From the NCBI GenBank assembly GCA_002340355.1, contig DDLX01000010.1, forward strand, positions 41,339 through 105,338: a stretch of DNA of 64,000 nucleotides. Direction: 5' to 3'. Position 1 is the stretch's first letter. Every line of letters begins with the position of its first letter. The translations under genes and the position numbers were made by a program. This document shows, in pieces, positions 44,371 to 52,817 of this stretch. Source of the DNA: Cytophagales bacterium UBA2561 (lineage in GTDB: Bacteria > Bacteroidota > Bacteroidia > Cytophagales > Thermoflexibacteraceae). The notes beneath the pieces were generated by a model. The model did not search any database. It was not told the DNA's origin and saw only the letters and a list, made by a program, of their open reading frames with translations.

Positions 44371-45117
44371 TTATTTAGCTTTTTCAGCTTCTAAAATTAA
44401 TTTATTCTTAACATAATCCATCACAAAAAACATTTCTCGTCCAATTTGACGACAACGTTCTAAATATTTTTCAGCCTCTTGAGGAGTATTATCAAAATGC
44501 TTGGGATCATCATAAGGAATTGCAAAACGAGCATCCGCTCCTAAAACTATTGGGCAAGACGCATCTGCTTCAGAACATACCATGACTGCCGCAAATTCTT
44601 TTTTGGGATTATGAGCATTATCATATTTTTTAGAGAAAAGTAAAGAAAAACCACTTTTTGGAGCAAAAGAACCATGATAATGAGGATTTTCTTTGGTGCC
44701 TCCGTTTATTTTCTCGATTTTAAAACCAACGTCTCGTAGGGCTGTGACAGCTCTCGGATTAAAGGCGGTCGCTTCTGTTCCTCCCGAAAAACCCTGAATC
44801 CCTTGAACTCCATAATAGTGGGCGGCAGTTTTTAGCCAAATATGTCCTAAGTGGCTTCGGCGTGAGTTATGGGTACAAATAACAACTAATTTAGCTTGTT
44901 TATTAGATAAATGTCTTTGAACAATGTAATCGCCAATTTTTTGAAGTTGGTGCTGGCGTTTTTCATCAATTTGGGAAAATTCTTGAGGCAAATCTTGCAC
45001 ATATTTTCCCAGTTTAGGATATAATTTTGGTGTTTTCATGATTTGGAAACTGACTAAAAATAAAGCAAAAAATGACATGGAAACGATAAGAAAAGTACGA
45101 TTTTTTAGATTTTTCAT
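44371..45117 (-). CDS. ArsC-like low-molecular-weight protein tyrosine phosphatase with N-terminal membrane segment
   Basis: A 248-residue protein; the phosphatase core (about 30-248) has the CX5R loop VVICTHNSRRSHLGHIW, then GFSGGTEATAFNPRAV and MVCSEADASCPIVLGADARFAIPYDDP, the conserved second-cysteine region. This subfamily in Bacteroidota ars operons is taken to act as arsenate reductase, turning As(V) to As(III) for Acr3. Unusually, the ATG at 45117 gives KNLKNRTFLIVSMSFFALFLVSFQIM, a membrane anchor or signal sequence, before the core. A promoter whose start site is near 45153 supports this start and rules out the open frame reaching to 45261. An ATG at 45039 would give a soluble form. 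It is first in the ars operon. Confidence 0.82.
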   Translation of the reverse strand: MKNLKNRTFLIVSMSFFALFLVSFQIMKTPKLYPKLGKYVQDLPQEFSQIDEKRQHQLQKIGDYIVQRHLSNKQAKLVVICTHNSRRSHLGHIWLKTAAHYYGVQGIQGFSGGTEATAFNPRAVTALRDVGFKIEKINGGTKENPHYHGSFAPKSGFSLLFSKKYDNAHNPKKEFAAVMVCSEADASCPIVLGADARFAIPYDDPKHFDNTPQEAEKYLERCRQIGREMFFVMDYVKNKLILEAEKAK

Positions 45118-45152
45118 TTGTTTTTGTGAGAATAGAATATTGAATAATGTTT

Positions 45153-45191
45153 TATGACGCAAACATACGTCATTATAAATAAAAAAACAAT
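45153..45191 (-). promoter_or_regulatory. ars operon promoter enclosed by a palindromic operator
   Basis: On the minus strand ATTG (45191-45188), 20 bases, TATGTTTG (45167-45160). The -7 box is exactly the 8-base spacer between the arms aatgacg and cgtcat (plus strand: atgacg at 45154-45159 and cgtcat at 45168-45173). A repressor on this palindrome would block the promoter. The likely binder is an ArsR/SmtB protein encoded elsewhere, since none is in the operon. Confidence 0.65.
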
Positions 45192-45250
45192 GTTTATATC
45201 TATGGAAATGTAGAATTTTTCGTGAAGGATGAAGTATAATAAAGTACATA

Positions 45251-46990
45251 TTAGAAACCAATTTCTTTAATCAAATTTATGTACTTTTCTTTGTTTATAT
45301 CAAATAAATCTAGTAGTAATAAATCCATTTCCATATGTTGGTAAAAATGAGCTTTTCGATAACAAAGTTCAAAACATTTTTGATACATTTTTTGTGCTTC
45401 TTCGAGCTGATTTTTGCATAAAAAGACGTGTCCTAAGTATCGGAAAATAGCCTCATACTGGGTATCATTTTCAATGGCTTCACTAAATACTCTTTCAGCA
45501 TTTTCAAAGTCTCCCTTGATCCAATGAAGTAAGCCATTTGCCAAAGTAAAATAACGAGGAAAAGCCTGTTGATCAGTTATTTTTTGTAAGAATATTTCTG
45601 ATTTTTCAAAATCATGTTGATAAAAATAAACTAAACTTTTGACCAAAAAGATGTTTGGATATTCATTATCTTCAGAAGTAATATTTTCACAAGCCTCAAA
45701 GACCTTTTCGTATTTTTGTAACTCAAAATAAATGAAAGCAATATGAATCCATTCTTCATTAGGTTCTTCGGTTTCGGTCAGTGCTTCTTGAAAGTGATTT
45801 ACGGCTTTCTCAAAGGCTTGCATTCTCATGTAAGTTCTTGCTAAAAAAACATGAGTTTCATTTCCTTTAGGTTCAAGTTCTAAGGATTTTAGATAATATT
45901 CAACTGCTTTTTGATAGTTTTTCATACTATCAAAAGTATAGCCATATCCAAAATGAACTTCATAACTTTCAGAATTAATTTGATCTGCTTTTTCTAAACA
46001 CCGCAAAGCTTTGTCATATTTCTTGAGACTATTATAATTGCTATTCAGGGCTAACCATGCGTATAAATTCTCAGGCATTTTTTGAATCACCTTTTTCCAA
46101 AATTCAATGGCGTTTTCGGTGTCTTCTTCTTGTTGATAAAGATGTGCCAAACCCAATCGAATCTTAATATCATCAGGGCTGATTTTATGTGCTTTTTGTA
46201 GGCAATCAATGGCTTTTTCGGAAGATTTGAGTTCGATATAAACGGAGCTTAAATGTGTCCAAACCTCTTCTTGTTCGGGGAATAATTCAGCAGATTTTCG
46301 GAGAGCAATTTCAGCCTCTTCATAACGTTGATCATCTTGACAAACCACCCCCAAATTGAACCAAGCAGGAGCAAAGTCAGGAGCAATTTCGAGAGCTTTT
46401 CGGTAATAATAAACGGCTCTTGGAGTATCTTCTGCTTCATCATATAAATTTCCAAGATTAAACCATGTATGATATTTATCTTTTTTGAGATATAAGGCTT
46501 TCCAATAAAATTTACGGGCTTCTTGGGGTTGATCTTGTTGACGATAGATAATGCCTAAAATATTCCAGCATTCATGATCTTTAGCATCTATCTGTACGGC
46601 TTTCTCAAAACATGGCTTTGCTTCTTTGAAATTGCCCATATCATAGTATGCTTTTCCTAAATAAAACCATGCCCAAAAATAACTATCATCTTCACGCGTA
46701 ACTTGTTGTAAATGAGCAATAGCTTCATGTTTTTTTTCTAAATCAAGTAGTACCCGACCTAAGAAAAAACGAGCTTCTAATAGTTTAGGAAAAATTTCGA
46801 GAGCTTGCCGAAGATTTTCAATAGATTTTCCCAGTTCATCATTCTTATAACAAAACTTCCCAACACTTAACCAGTATTCAGCATCAGATTTTCGGCGATT
46901 GTAATCCTCCATATCCAATTGAATGAGTTGGTCGTTGGGAATTATACTTGTATTTCCTAATTTTTGATATTCCTGTTCTTCTTGCTCCAT
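45251..46990 (-). CDS. Tetratricopeptide-repeat protein (579 aa)
   Basis: A cytoplasmic-looking protein built of about fourteen TPR units from residue 35 to about 560. Typical units read AEYWLSVGKFCYKNDELGKSIENLRQALEIFP, then YFWAWFYLGKAYYDMGNFKEAKPCFEKA and PAWFNLGVVCQDDQRYEEAEIALRKS. There is no signal peptide, membrane segment or catalytic domain. TPR arrays act as protein-binding scaffolds; the partner is unknown. It ends 134 bases upstream of the first ars gene on the same strand, and the ars promoter lies in between, so the two are probably independent units. Confidence 0.88.
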   Translation of the reverse strand: MEQEEQEYQKLGNTSIIPNDQLIQLDMEDYNRRKSDAEYWLSVGKFCYKNDELGKSIENLRQALEIFPKLLEARFFLGRVLLDLEKKHEAIAHLQQVTREDDSYFWAWFYLGKAYYDMGNFKEAKPCFEKAVQIDAKDHECWNILGIIYRQQDQPQEARKFYWKALYLKKDKYHTWFNLGNLYDEAEDTPRAVYYYRKALEIAPDFAPAWFNLGVVCQDDQRYEEAEIALRKSAELFPEQEEVWTHLSSVYIELKSSEKAIDCLQKAHKISPDDIKIRLGLAHLYQQEEDTENAIEFWKKVIQKMPENLYAWLALNSNYNSLKKYDKALRCLEKADQINSESYEVHFGYGYTFDSMKNYQKAVEYYLKSLELEPKGNETHVFLARTYMRMQAFEKAVNHFQEALTETEEPNEEWIHIAFIYFELQKYEKVFEACENITSEDNEYPNIFLVKSLVYFYQHDFEKSEIFLQKITDQQAFPRYFTLANGLLHWIKGDFENAERVFSEAIENDTQYEAIFRYLGHVFLCKNQLEEAQKMYQKCFELCYRKAHFYQHMEMDLLLLDLFDINKEKYINLIKEIGF

Positions 46991-47225
46991 AAATAATTTC
47001 TAATATAGGGGGCTTGTTTGATGAAAATGATAAATTTTTGAATTATCAATCAGATAAAATTCCAAATCGATTAAATCTCAAAGAGACAGTTGGTTTAGAC
47101 CAAAACTACTTTCTTTTCCCAAAGAAATGCTGAAAGTAACTCTAAAAATACTAGTTTTTAAGCAATTTTACTAACATTTGAAAATCTTTTATCAAAGGCA
47201 AATTTTGAGTGTGATAATTTTAAAC

Positions 47226-47729
47226 TTAATGATGAAAATATCGTTCTTGTATCACCTTGAGGTGATGAAAGGGATGCCCTGCTATAATAAACCCGATTTC
47301 TAAGACAGAAAGTTCAACTTCAGAAGCTATTCCAGAATAAGTAAAAGACTGTGGATCAAAACTTTCAAACAAAAAAATAGTGGCTTGACGAATCACCTGA
47401 AATTCTATCATTAACTTATCGAAGTCAAAAGTCTTTTCAGTATGTTGGGCGTAAGTATCCTCTTCAAATCCCATTAATGGCGTCTGGTCATTTCGAGCGA
47501 ATCGTAATGCTCGGTAAGACATAACTCGTTCTACGTCAATGCAATGTCGTATAATTTGATTAATTGTCCATTTATGAGGGGCATAGGCATAATTTTGGAA
47601 CTTAGCCATTTGTGCTTCATCTTTCTCAAAGGGGGAAATTGCTAAAGCTTCCAATAAATCTAAATTTGGTGCAATGTGGATATAACGGCGGAAATACTCT
47701 GGTAAATTTCTCTGAAGAGGTTTTTTCAT
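47226..47729 (-). CDS. DinB family protein (167 aa)
   Basis: A four-helix-bundle DinB protein, distinct from the YfiT-like one at 7017. It has YAPHKWTINQIIRHCIDVERVMSYRALRFARND (about 48-80), where the first metal histidine sits, and ends IIAGHPFHHLKVIQERY (about 148-164), providing the second and third. This is the usual H...HxxxH pattern of putative metal-dependent DinB enzymes, whose reactions are mostly unknown (thiol transfer in some). It lies alone on the minus strand, with 143 bases to the next upstream gene. Confidence 0.82.
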   Translation of the reverse strand: MKKPLQRNLPEYFRRYIHIAPNLDLLEALAISPFEKDEAQMAKFQNYAYAPHKWTINQIIRHCIDVERVMSYRALRFARNDQTPLMGFEEDTYAQHTEKTFDFDKLMIEFQVIRQATIFLFESFDPQSFTYSGIASEVELSVLEIGFIIAGHPFHHLKVIQERYFHH

Positions 47730-47775
47730 TAAAGTTAAATAATTTATTAATTTTTATTTAAAAAATAACAATTCT

Positions 47776-47807
47776 AGACCTGTTAAGTTTTGATAAACTA
47801 ACAGATC
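47776..47807 (-). terminator. Terminator of the outer-membrane barrel gene
   Basis: agacctgtta (47776-47785) and taacagatct (47798-47807) form a 10-bp stem with one G-T-type mismatch, 66 bases beyond the stop at 47873. Confidence 0.68.
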
Positions 47808-47872
47808 TATTTTGTGTAATATTATTATTTGATTGATAATCAGTATGATGGTGTTTTGATTTTAGAGATATT

Positions 47873-48517
47873 CTATAACGTAAATCCCATTCGGACTACC
47901 CAAGGACTATTATAGGGAGAACGCACCTCGTCATAAGCAATATTGTATAATACAGTTAAGTTTAATCCTCCCATACGACTAAATGGTTGGTTGTATCCTC
48001 CTCCAATAAAAACGCCTGGTACCCAAGTTCTACGGCGTTCATATCCATAATCTGTCACATGCTCATAAGCATAACTCAGTGCCTCTGTTTCAAGGTGGGC
48101 AAACATAGTAGGAGCAAAAAAGTACCGACCAAAAAGTCGCCCACCATAGATTGAAGTTTGGTATTCTTCAACGGTATAAGTATAACGAATTCCCCGCACC
48201 AGAGTGGTATATGTTCCTGCACGTTGTCGATAATATTGATATGTTATTCCTGTTCCAACTTGTATCTGGTCAGTTACTTGCATTCCTACAATGGGTGAAA
48301 CATCAATAATGGTAATATCTCCAATATCTAATTGAAAATTACCGCCAAAAAATAATTTTTCTTTCCACTCTGCGGACGTAGATTGTTCTTTTTTTTCTGA
48401 CTTATTATTGTCATTGTCAGTATGTTCAGGGAAGGTTTCTTGAGCAAATCCAGAAGGGAAGACTCCGAAGAAGAAACCCATTAGAATAACTAATAAATAT
48501 TTTTTATGATATATCAT
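47873..48517 (-). CDS. Outer-membrane beta-barrel protein (214 aa)
   Basis: Signal peptide (about 1-26: KKYLLVILMGFFFGVFPSGFAQ), a short charged linker (DNDNNKSEKKEQ), then alternating hydrophobic/polar strands: FFGGNFQLDIGDITIIDVSPIVGMQV, IQVGTGITYQYYRQRAG, GGRLFGRYFF, and a final strand SPWVVRMGFTL. Eight strands fit the length, as in small OmpA/OmpW-like barrels. Function unknown; this type is common in Bacteroidota. It diverges from the CHAD gene, sharing the 243-base region between them. Confidence 0.8.
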   Translation of the reverse strand: MIYHKKYLLVILMGFFFGVFPSGFAQETFPEHTDNDNNKSEKKEQSTSAEWKEKLFFGGNFQLDIGDITIIDVSPIVGMQVTDQIQVGTGITYQYYRQRAGTYTTLVRGIRYTYTVEEYQTSIYGGRLFGRYFFAPTMFAHLETEALSYAYEHVTDYGYERRRTWVPGVFIGGGYNQPFSRMGGLNLTVLYNIAYDEVRSPYNSPWVVRMGFTL

Positions 48518-48666
48518 AGATTTTAAGTTTAGACTACTAAAAAGTCATGAAATTATTCTATTATCTATAGTACTCGTTATACTTTTATGTTTCAATCAAT
48601 AGGACATCAAAAATACCTAAAATGTTGGTTAGACAACAAAAAAAAGTTAGAACTGAGAAATAAATA

Positions 48667-48697
48667 TTTGAAGTTCTGTAACAATTTTGTAACTTTG
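48667..48697 (+). promoter_or_regulatory. Predicted promoter of the CHAD gene
   Basis: TTTG (48667-48670), 19 bases, TAACTTTG (48690-48697): exact consensus. It lies inside an open frame starting at 48587 and thereby supports the internal ATG at 48761. Confidence 0.65.
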
Positions 48698-48760
48698 TAT
48701 TTACTCAATCATAACACCAAACTCTATTATTTTATCTCCTTTTTAGGAAGAGTAAGTATT

Positions 48761-49609
48761 ATGAAAGCAAAATCAAATCAACTGCCTAACCTTTGGCACG
48801 ACCAATTACAAGGTGTTTTTCAGGATTTTATGTTGTATTATTCTAAGATGCAAACTTTTCAAGATCCTGAAGATTTGCATCAACTTCGGATTTCATTGCG
48901 AAAAATGCAGGTACTGATTTTATTTTTAAAGAACCATAATACAAAAAAAAATGAGCTTTTAGAATTTTTTTTGAATCAAATTAAGGCACTTGCACGAGTT
49001 ACAGGTAAATTACGCGACTATGATGTAATGGTTATTTATTTGCAAACTGCCTTTAAACCGAAGGATTTCCAAGCAAAAGTTCAACCTTTACTTCAAATTT
49101 TACGGCGAGAACAAATTATTGAACAACAGCGACTTTTGTTACAATTGCCTAACTTATATAATGCTAGTTTCCAGAAGTCTTGGCAAAAAATTACTAAGCC
49201 AAAACAACTAAAAAGATGGGTTCGAAATACTGAAATTGAAAGTGATTTTAAAGAATTGATTCAAAAATTCAAAAAACGTCATCAAACTTATCTCAAGAAT
49301 AAGAAAAAAAGAGGAGCAACTGATTGTGAGACAGTAAGTTCATTGCACAAGCTCCGATTACAAAGTAAAAAGTTACGTTATGCGTATACCTATTTGGCAT
49401 TTGCTTTAGAAGAAAACTCTGAGAAAAAAGTTAAGAAATATAAAAAAATGCAAAATCACTTCGGTGAAATTAATGATTTATACAATTTGCATGAATGTTT
49501 AGTTCGTTTGGAACATGATTATCCATATGTCAAATTGGTTGCCCAACCGTTAATTCAGGTGGTGCAGCAAGATTTGACACAAGCTCTTGAAAATGTGAAA
49601 ATAAAATAG
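48761..49609 (+). CDS. CHAD domain protein
   Basis: A 282-residue helical protein. The conserved histidine/arginine motifs of CHAD appear twice: LHQLRISLRKMQVLILFLKNH (about 47-67) and LHKLRLQSKKLRYAYTYLAF (about 195-215), each opening a helical bundle half; RDYDVMVIYL (about 85-94) and KKMQNHFGEINDLYNLHE near 230-247 match the linking helices. CHAD domains bind polyphosphate through these basic residues. There is no CYTH domain or polyphosphate kinase nearby. The frame stays open 58 codons further upstream, but the consensus promoter at 48667 and the purine-rich aggaag before the ATG at 48761 favour the shorter form. Confidence 0.88.
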   Translation: MKAKSNQLPNLWHDQLQGVFQDFMLYYSKMQTFQDPEDLHQLRISLRKMQVLILFLKNHNTKKNELLEFFLNQIKALARVTGKLRDYDVMVIYLQTAFKPKDFQAKVQPLLQILRREQIIEQQRLLLQLPNLYNASFQKSWQKITKPKQLKRWVRNTEIESDFKELIQKFKKRHQTYLKNKKKRGATDCETVSSLHKLRLQSKKLRYAYTYLAFALEENSEKKVKKYKKMQNHFGEINDLYNLHECLVRLEHDYPYVKLVAQPLIQVVQQDLTQALENVKIK

Positions 49610-49706
49610 CCATACAACGCATAAATTTAGCATGATGGATAGCAGGGGAGAATTGAATGATGATGAGTGCTAGAATTTAGGGTAAAAATTTAACAAATCC
49701 TTTTTT

Positions 49707-49742
49707 GAGAAAGCGTATTGACATTGTCGATACGTTTTCTTC
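49707..49742 (+). terminator. Terminator of the CHAD gene
   Basis: gaaagcgtat (49709-49718) pairs with atacgttttc (49730-49739), continued inward by ttgac/gtcga, about 100 bases after the stop and followed by T-rich sequence. Confidence 0.72.
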
Positions 49743-49877
49743 ATTTTTAATAAGAATTTAGGGTTTAGGTTATAACTTTGAGGCTTGGAGTATGGCTAAC
49801 CTTTTGCCGAGTTCGGAGTTTGATAATCAAATTTGATACCGAACATCCTAAAAGATAAAACTCAAAACTTTTCGTTC

Positions 49878-50708
49878 ATGTCTGGACACGAATACTATTT
49901 AGCAGGGATTAAGCAATTTGATGAACAAAAATACGAAGAAGCCCTCCGAAACTTTACCCGTGCGCTCCTTGCCGAACCGAACAAAACGGCATATTTATTT
50001 GCCAAAGCGCGTACTAATTGTCGATTAGAGAAATATCTAGAAGCCCTTACCAATTTTGACGAAGCCCTACTTAATGAGCCTCGTAATGCTATGATTTATA
50101 GTGAGAAAGGAGTGGCTTTACTTCACCTTAATCGACTAGAGGAGTCCTTAAAATATATGAACCAAGCCCAAGAAATTGAGCCTGATAATCCGTATCGTTA
50201 TTCGAGTCGGGCATATGTTCGGGCAAGAGCTGGGGATGTATTTGGTGCTTTGGAAGATTATGAAATTGCGGTTCGTCTTGACCCCAAAGATGCTATTGCC
50301 CTGAATAATTTAGGAATGCTCGAAATGCAAATTGGTTATAATAAAGATGCTCAAAAACACTTCAAGCACGCCGATTCGATTGCTGAAGAAAAAGGAATGA
50401 ACAAGCCTTTTGAAAAAGTACGAGAAGACGCACGAAAAAATATTCAACCACTCTCGAAGGAAGATGCACAAGAACTAGTAAATAAAAAAGCTTCACGAAA
50501 TGTACAAACCAAAAATCCTGCAAAAGATATACAAAGGACATCTCAAGAAGAAACACCCAAATCAAAAAATACAATTACTACCGAAGTAAAACAAAATTCA
50601 TTTGTTGATTATTGGAAAGTAATTCTAGGGGTTTTTGTCTCAAAGGAAGGTTTTCAGGATTTCTTGAATTTTGTCAAAGAACTTTTTGGTTTTAATAAAA
50701 AAAGCTGA
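49878..50708 (+). CDS. TPR protein (276 aa)
   Basis: Starts at the ATG MSGHEYYLAGIKQFDEQKYEEALRNFTRAL; a TTG 45 bases upstream is rejected. Four to five TPR units cover about 3-170 (AYLFAKARTNCRLEKYLEALTNFDEAL; AMIYSEKGVALLHLNRLEESLKYMNQA; DAIALNNLGMLEMQIGYNKDAQKHFKHA), followed by a basic, flexible linker (about 175-235) and a short hydrophobic C-terminus (YWKVILGVFV). It is probably a peripheral scaffold protein. The carotenoid ketolase gene starts 36 bases later and may be co-transcribed, without a clear functional link. Confidence 0.82.
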   Translation: MSGHEYYLAGIKQFDEQKYEEALRNFTRALLAEPNKTAYLFAKARTNCRLEKYLEALTNFDEALLNEPRNAMIYSEKGVALLHLNRLEESLKYMNQAQEIEPDNPYRYSSRAYVRARAGDVFGALEDYEIAVRLDPKDAIALNNLGMLEMQIGYNKDAQKHFKHADSIAEEKGMNKPFEKVREDARKNIQPLSKEDAQELVNKKASRNVQTKNPAKDIQRTSQEETPKSKNTITTEVKQNSFVDYWKVILGVFVSKEGFQDFLNFVKELFGFNKKS

Positions 50709-50744
50709 TTATTAGTTATTTATGAATATTTAAGTTTTAAAATT

Positions 50745-51431
50745 ATGAACAAAAGTCACTCCAGTCGTGGACTTCAAATAGCAGGTCTTATACTTTTTTT
50801 GTGGCTCAGTTTGTTGATTTTCAATTTATTTTTTATCAGATGGGACTTTCAAAATTTTTGGGTATATGGATTAATTTTCTTGCAAACCCATCTTTATACA
50901 GGGCTTTTCATTACGGCACATGATGCCATGCACGGTACAATTGTACCCACTAATCGAAAGTTAAATGATTTCATGGGACAAATTTGCACCCTTTTCTTTG
51001 CCTTCAATTCGTACAAAATTTTATATCAAAAACACCATTTACATCATCGTTTTTCGGGAACTCCCCAAGACCCTGATTGGCATCACGGAAATTTCTGGAT
51101 TTGGTATTTTAATTTTGCTAAGGAGTATGTGACATGGCAACAAATTTTATTGATGGCATTGACTTACAATGTTTTAAAGTTATTTTTGCCTTATGAAAAT
51201 TTGATTGCATTTTGGATGTTGCCTGCCATTCTTTCTACTTTCCAATTATTTTATTTTGGAACATATTTACCTCACCGAAATCTGCCTGATAACCGACATC
51301 GGTCTCGAAGTTTACCTAAAAATCATATTTGGGCGTTTTTAAGTTGTTATTTTTTTGGATATCATTACGAACATCACGATTCGCCAAATACGCCTTGGTG
51401 GAAATTATACCAACACAAAAAAGGTGATTAG
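50745..51431 (+). CDS. crtW: Beta-carotene 4-ketolase
   Basis: Membrane di-iron oxygenase that adds keto groups to beta-carotene rings, leading to echinenone, canthaxanthin or astaxanthin. The 228-residue protein has membrane helices near 10-33, 38-55, 130-150 and 155-172, and the full histidine set of CrtW: ITAHDAMHGTIVP (about 57-69), QKHHLHHRFSGTPQDPDWHHG (about 95-115) and FGYHYEHHDSPNTPWWKL (about 203-220), plus the GTYLPHR box (about 173-179). These blocks are diagnostic. No other carotenoid genes are in the window, so it would act on carotenoids made elsewhere. It suggests a pink to red organism. Confidence 0.9.
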   Translation: MNKSHSSRGLQIAGLILFLWLSLLIFNLFFIRWDFQNFWVYGLIFLQTHLYTGLFITAHDAMHGTIVPTNRKLNDFMGQICTLFFAFNSYKILYQKHHLHHRFSGTPQDPDWHHGNFWIWYFNFAKEYVTWQQILLMALTYNVLKLFLPYENLIAFWMLPAILSTFQLFYFGTYLPHRNLPDNRHRSRSLPKNHIWAFLSCYFFGYHYEHHDSPNTPWWKLYQHKKGD

Positions 51432-51452
51432 ACTTTTAATTTTCTTAAAATA

Positions 51453-52733
51453 ATGCAAAAATATATTTTCAGTTTTTTTTTATTTGTTTTTAGCTTCACA
51501 CTTTCAGCACAAGACCTAAAACGAGTTCAGAAAACATTAGACACCCTTTGTCATGAAACATTTTTTGGAAGAGGTTATTTACAACAGGGAGATAAAAAAG
51601 CCAGTCAATATTTAGCGCAACGTTTTAAAGAAGTTGGTGTAAAACCTTTTCAAGAAACCTATTTCCAACCTTTTGAAATGGCAATCAATACTTTTCCTGA
51701 AACTCCTACTTTACAAATTGGAAAAACAAAATTAATGATTGGTAAAGATTTTATTATCAATGCTTTATCAAGTTCTGGTTTTGGTTCAGGAAAAATTTAC
51801 CAATTAGACGAGCGAATTTTTACAGAAAATAAAAACCAGTCTTCAAATGAATTTTTAGGACAATTTCTAAATACGAATTTAAGAGATAAAGTTTTAGTTT
51901 TTGATGGAGATTTAGAAAGTAAATTTTCAGAAATGCCCCGTTCTTTTTTCAAAAAAATGGCAGAAGCTAAGGCACATATCAAACTAAAAACAAAACTTAC
52001 GGCATCGGTTGCTACGCAATGTTATCCCGATTTTTATCCCCCAATTTTTGAGGTTCTGAGAACCAAGTTTCCTAAAAAAGTTCAAAAAATAATTTTTTCA
52101 GTTCGCTCTGAATTTATTTCTAATTATGGCTCACAAAATGTGATTGGTTATTTGGATGGAACTCGTCATTCTGATTCTGTGTTAGTAATTACGGCACATT
52201 ATGACCACTTAGGAGGTCAGGGAAAAACAGTCTATTTTGCAGGTGCAAATGATAATGCAAGTGGTGTTTCGATGTTATTAGAATTTGCTGAATATTACAA
52301 AAAAAATCCATTAAAGTACAAAGTGGTTTTTCTACTTTTTGGAGCAGAAGAAGCAGGATTAATTGGATCAAAGTTTTACACTGAAAATCCTATTTTTCCA
52401 CTATCAAACATCAAATTTTTAGTCAATTTGGATTTGGTTGGAACAGGAGATGAAGGGGCAACAGTTGTTAATGCCAGTATTCATCAAAAAGAGTTTAAAA
52501 TTCTTACAAAAATCAATGAAAATCAGCAACTTTTACCCAAAATTCAGATGCGAGGTCGTGCTGCTAATTCTGATCATTATTTTTTTTCACAACAAGGTGT
52601 ACCTGCGTTTTTTATTTATACATTGGGAGGAATTCAGGCATATCATGATATTTACGACCAATCGGGAACTTTACCATTAACTAAATATACCGAATTATTT
52701 CAACTTATTCGGCAATTTTTAGAACAACTTTAG
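51453..52733 (+). CDS. M28-family zinc aminopeptidase, secreted
   Basis: A 426-residue exported metallopeptidase with a signal peptide (about 1-19, LFVFSFTLSAQ). The dizinc ligands appear in order: H in VITAHYDHLGG (about 247-257), D in GANDNASGVSMLLE (about 265-278), the catalytic and ligand glutamates in LLFGAEEAGLIGS (about 296-308), D in FLVNLDLVG (about 326-334) and H in AANSDHYFFSQQGVPAFF (about 370-387). This matches M28 peptidases that remove N-terminal amino acids in the periplasm or outside. An inserted segment (about 95-215) resembles the protease-associated region. It starts 21 bases after crtW, so they likely share a transcript. Confidence 0.9.
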   Translation: MQKYIFSFFLFVFSFTLSAQDLKRVQKTLDTLCHETFFGRGYLQQGDKKASQYLAQRFKEVGVKPFQETYFQPFEMAINTFPETPTLQIGKTKLMIGKDFIINALSSSGFGSGKIYQLDERIFTENKNQSSNEFLGQFLNTNLRDKVLVFDGDLESKFSEMPRSFFKKMAEAKAHIKLKTKLTASVATQCYPDFYPPIFEVLRTKFPKKVQKIIFSVRSEFISNYGSQNVIGYLDGTRHSDSVLVITAHYDHLGGQGKTVYFAGANDNASGVSMLLEFAEYYKKNPLKYKVVFLLFGAEEAGLIGSKFYTENPIFPLSNIKFLVNLDLVGTGDEGATVVNASIHQKEFKILTKINENQQLLPKIQMRGRAANSDHYFFSQQGVPAFFIYTLGGIQAYHDIYDQSGTLPLTKYTELFQLIRQFLEQL

Positions 52734-52760
52734 TCCTATCCTTCGATAAAAACAAAGAAA

Positions 52761-52794
52761 AACTCTCCAGAAACGTGAAAAATTTTGGAGAGTT
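52761..52794. terminator. Bidirectional terminator
   Basis: aactctcca (52761-52769) / tggagagtt (52786-52794) between the converging M28 peptidase and the SnoaL-hydrolase fusion genes. Confidence 0.84.
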
Positions 52795-52817
52795 ACAAAT
52801 TCAAATTAGAGAATTAA

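Noticed and set aside
45118..45261. N-terminal extension of the ArsC-like gene (48 extra codons)
   Set aside because: It would span the ars promoter and palindrome and overlap the TPR gene; the extra residues look random.
48587..48760. N-terminal extension of the CHAD protein
   Set aside because: A consensus promoter (48667-48697) lies within it, and CHAD similarity starts only after 48761.
2317..52794. Recurring hairpins with AT loops at gene ends, considered as mobile repeats
   Set aside because: Stem sequences differ from one another and each sits at a gene end with T-runs, as expected for intrinsic terminators.
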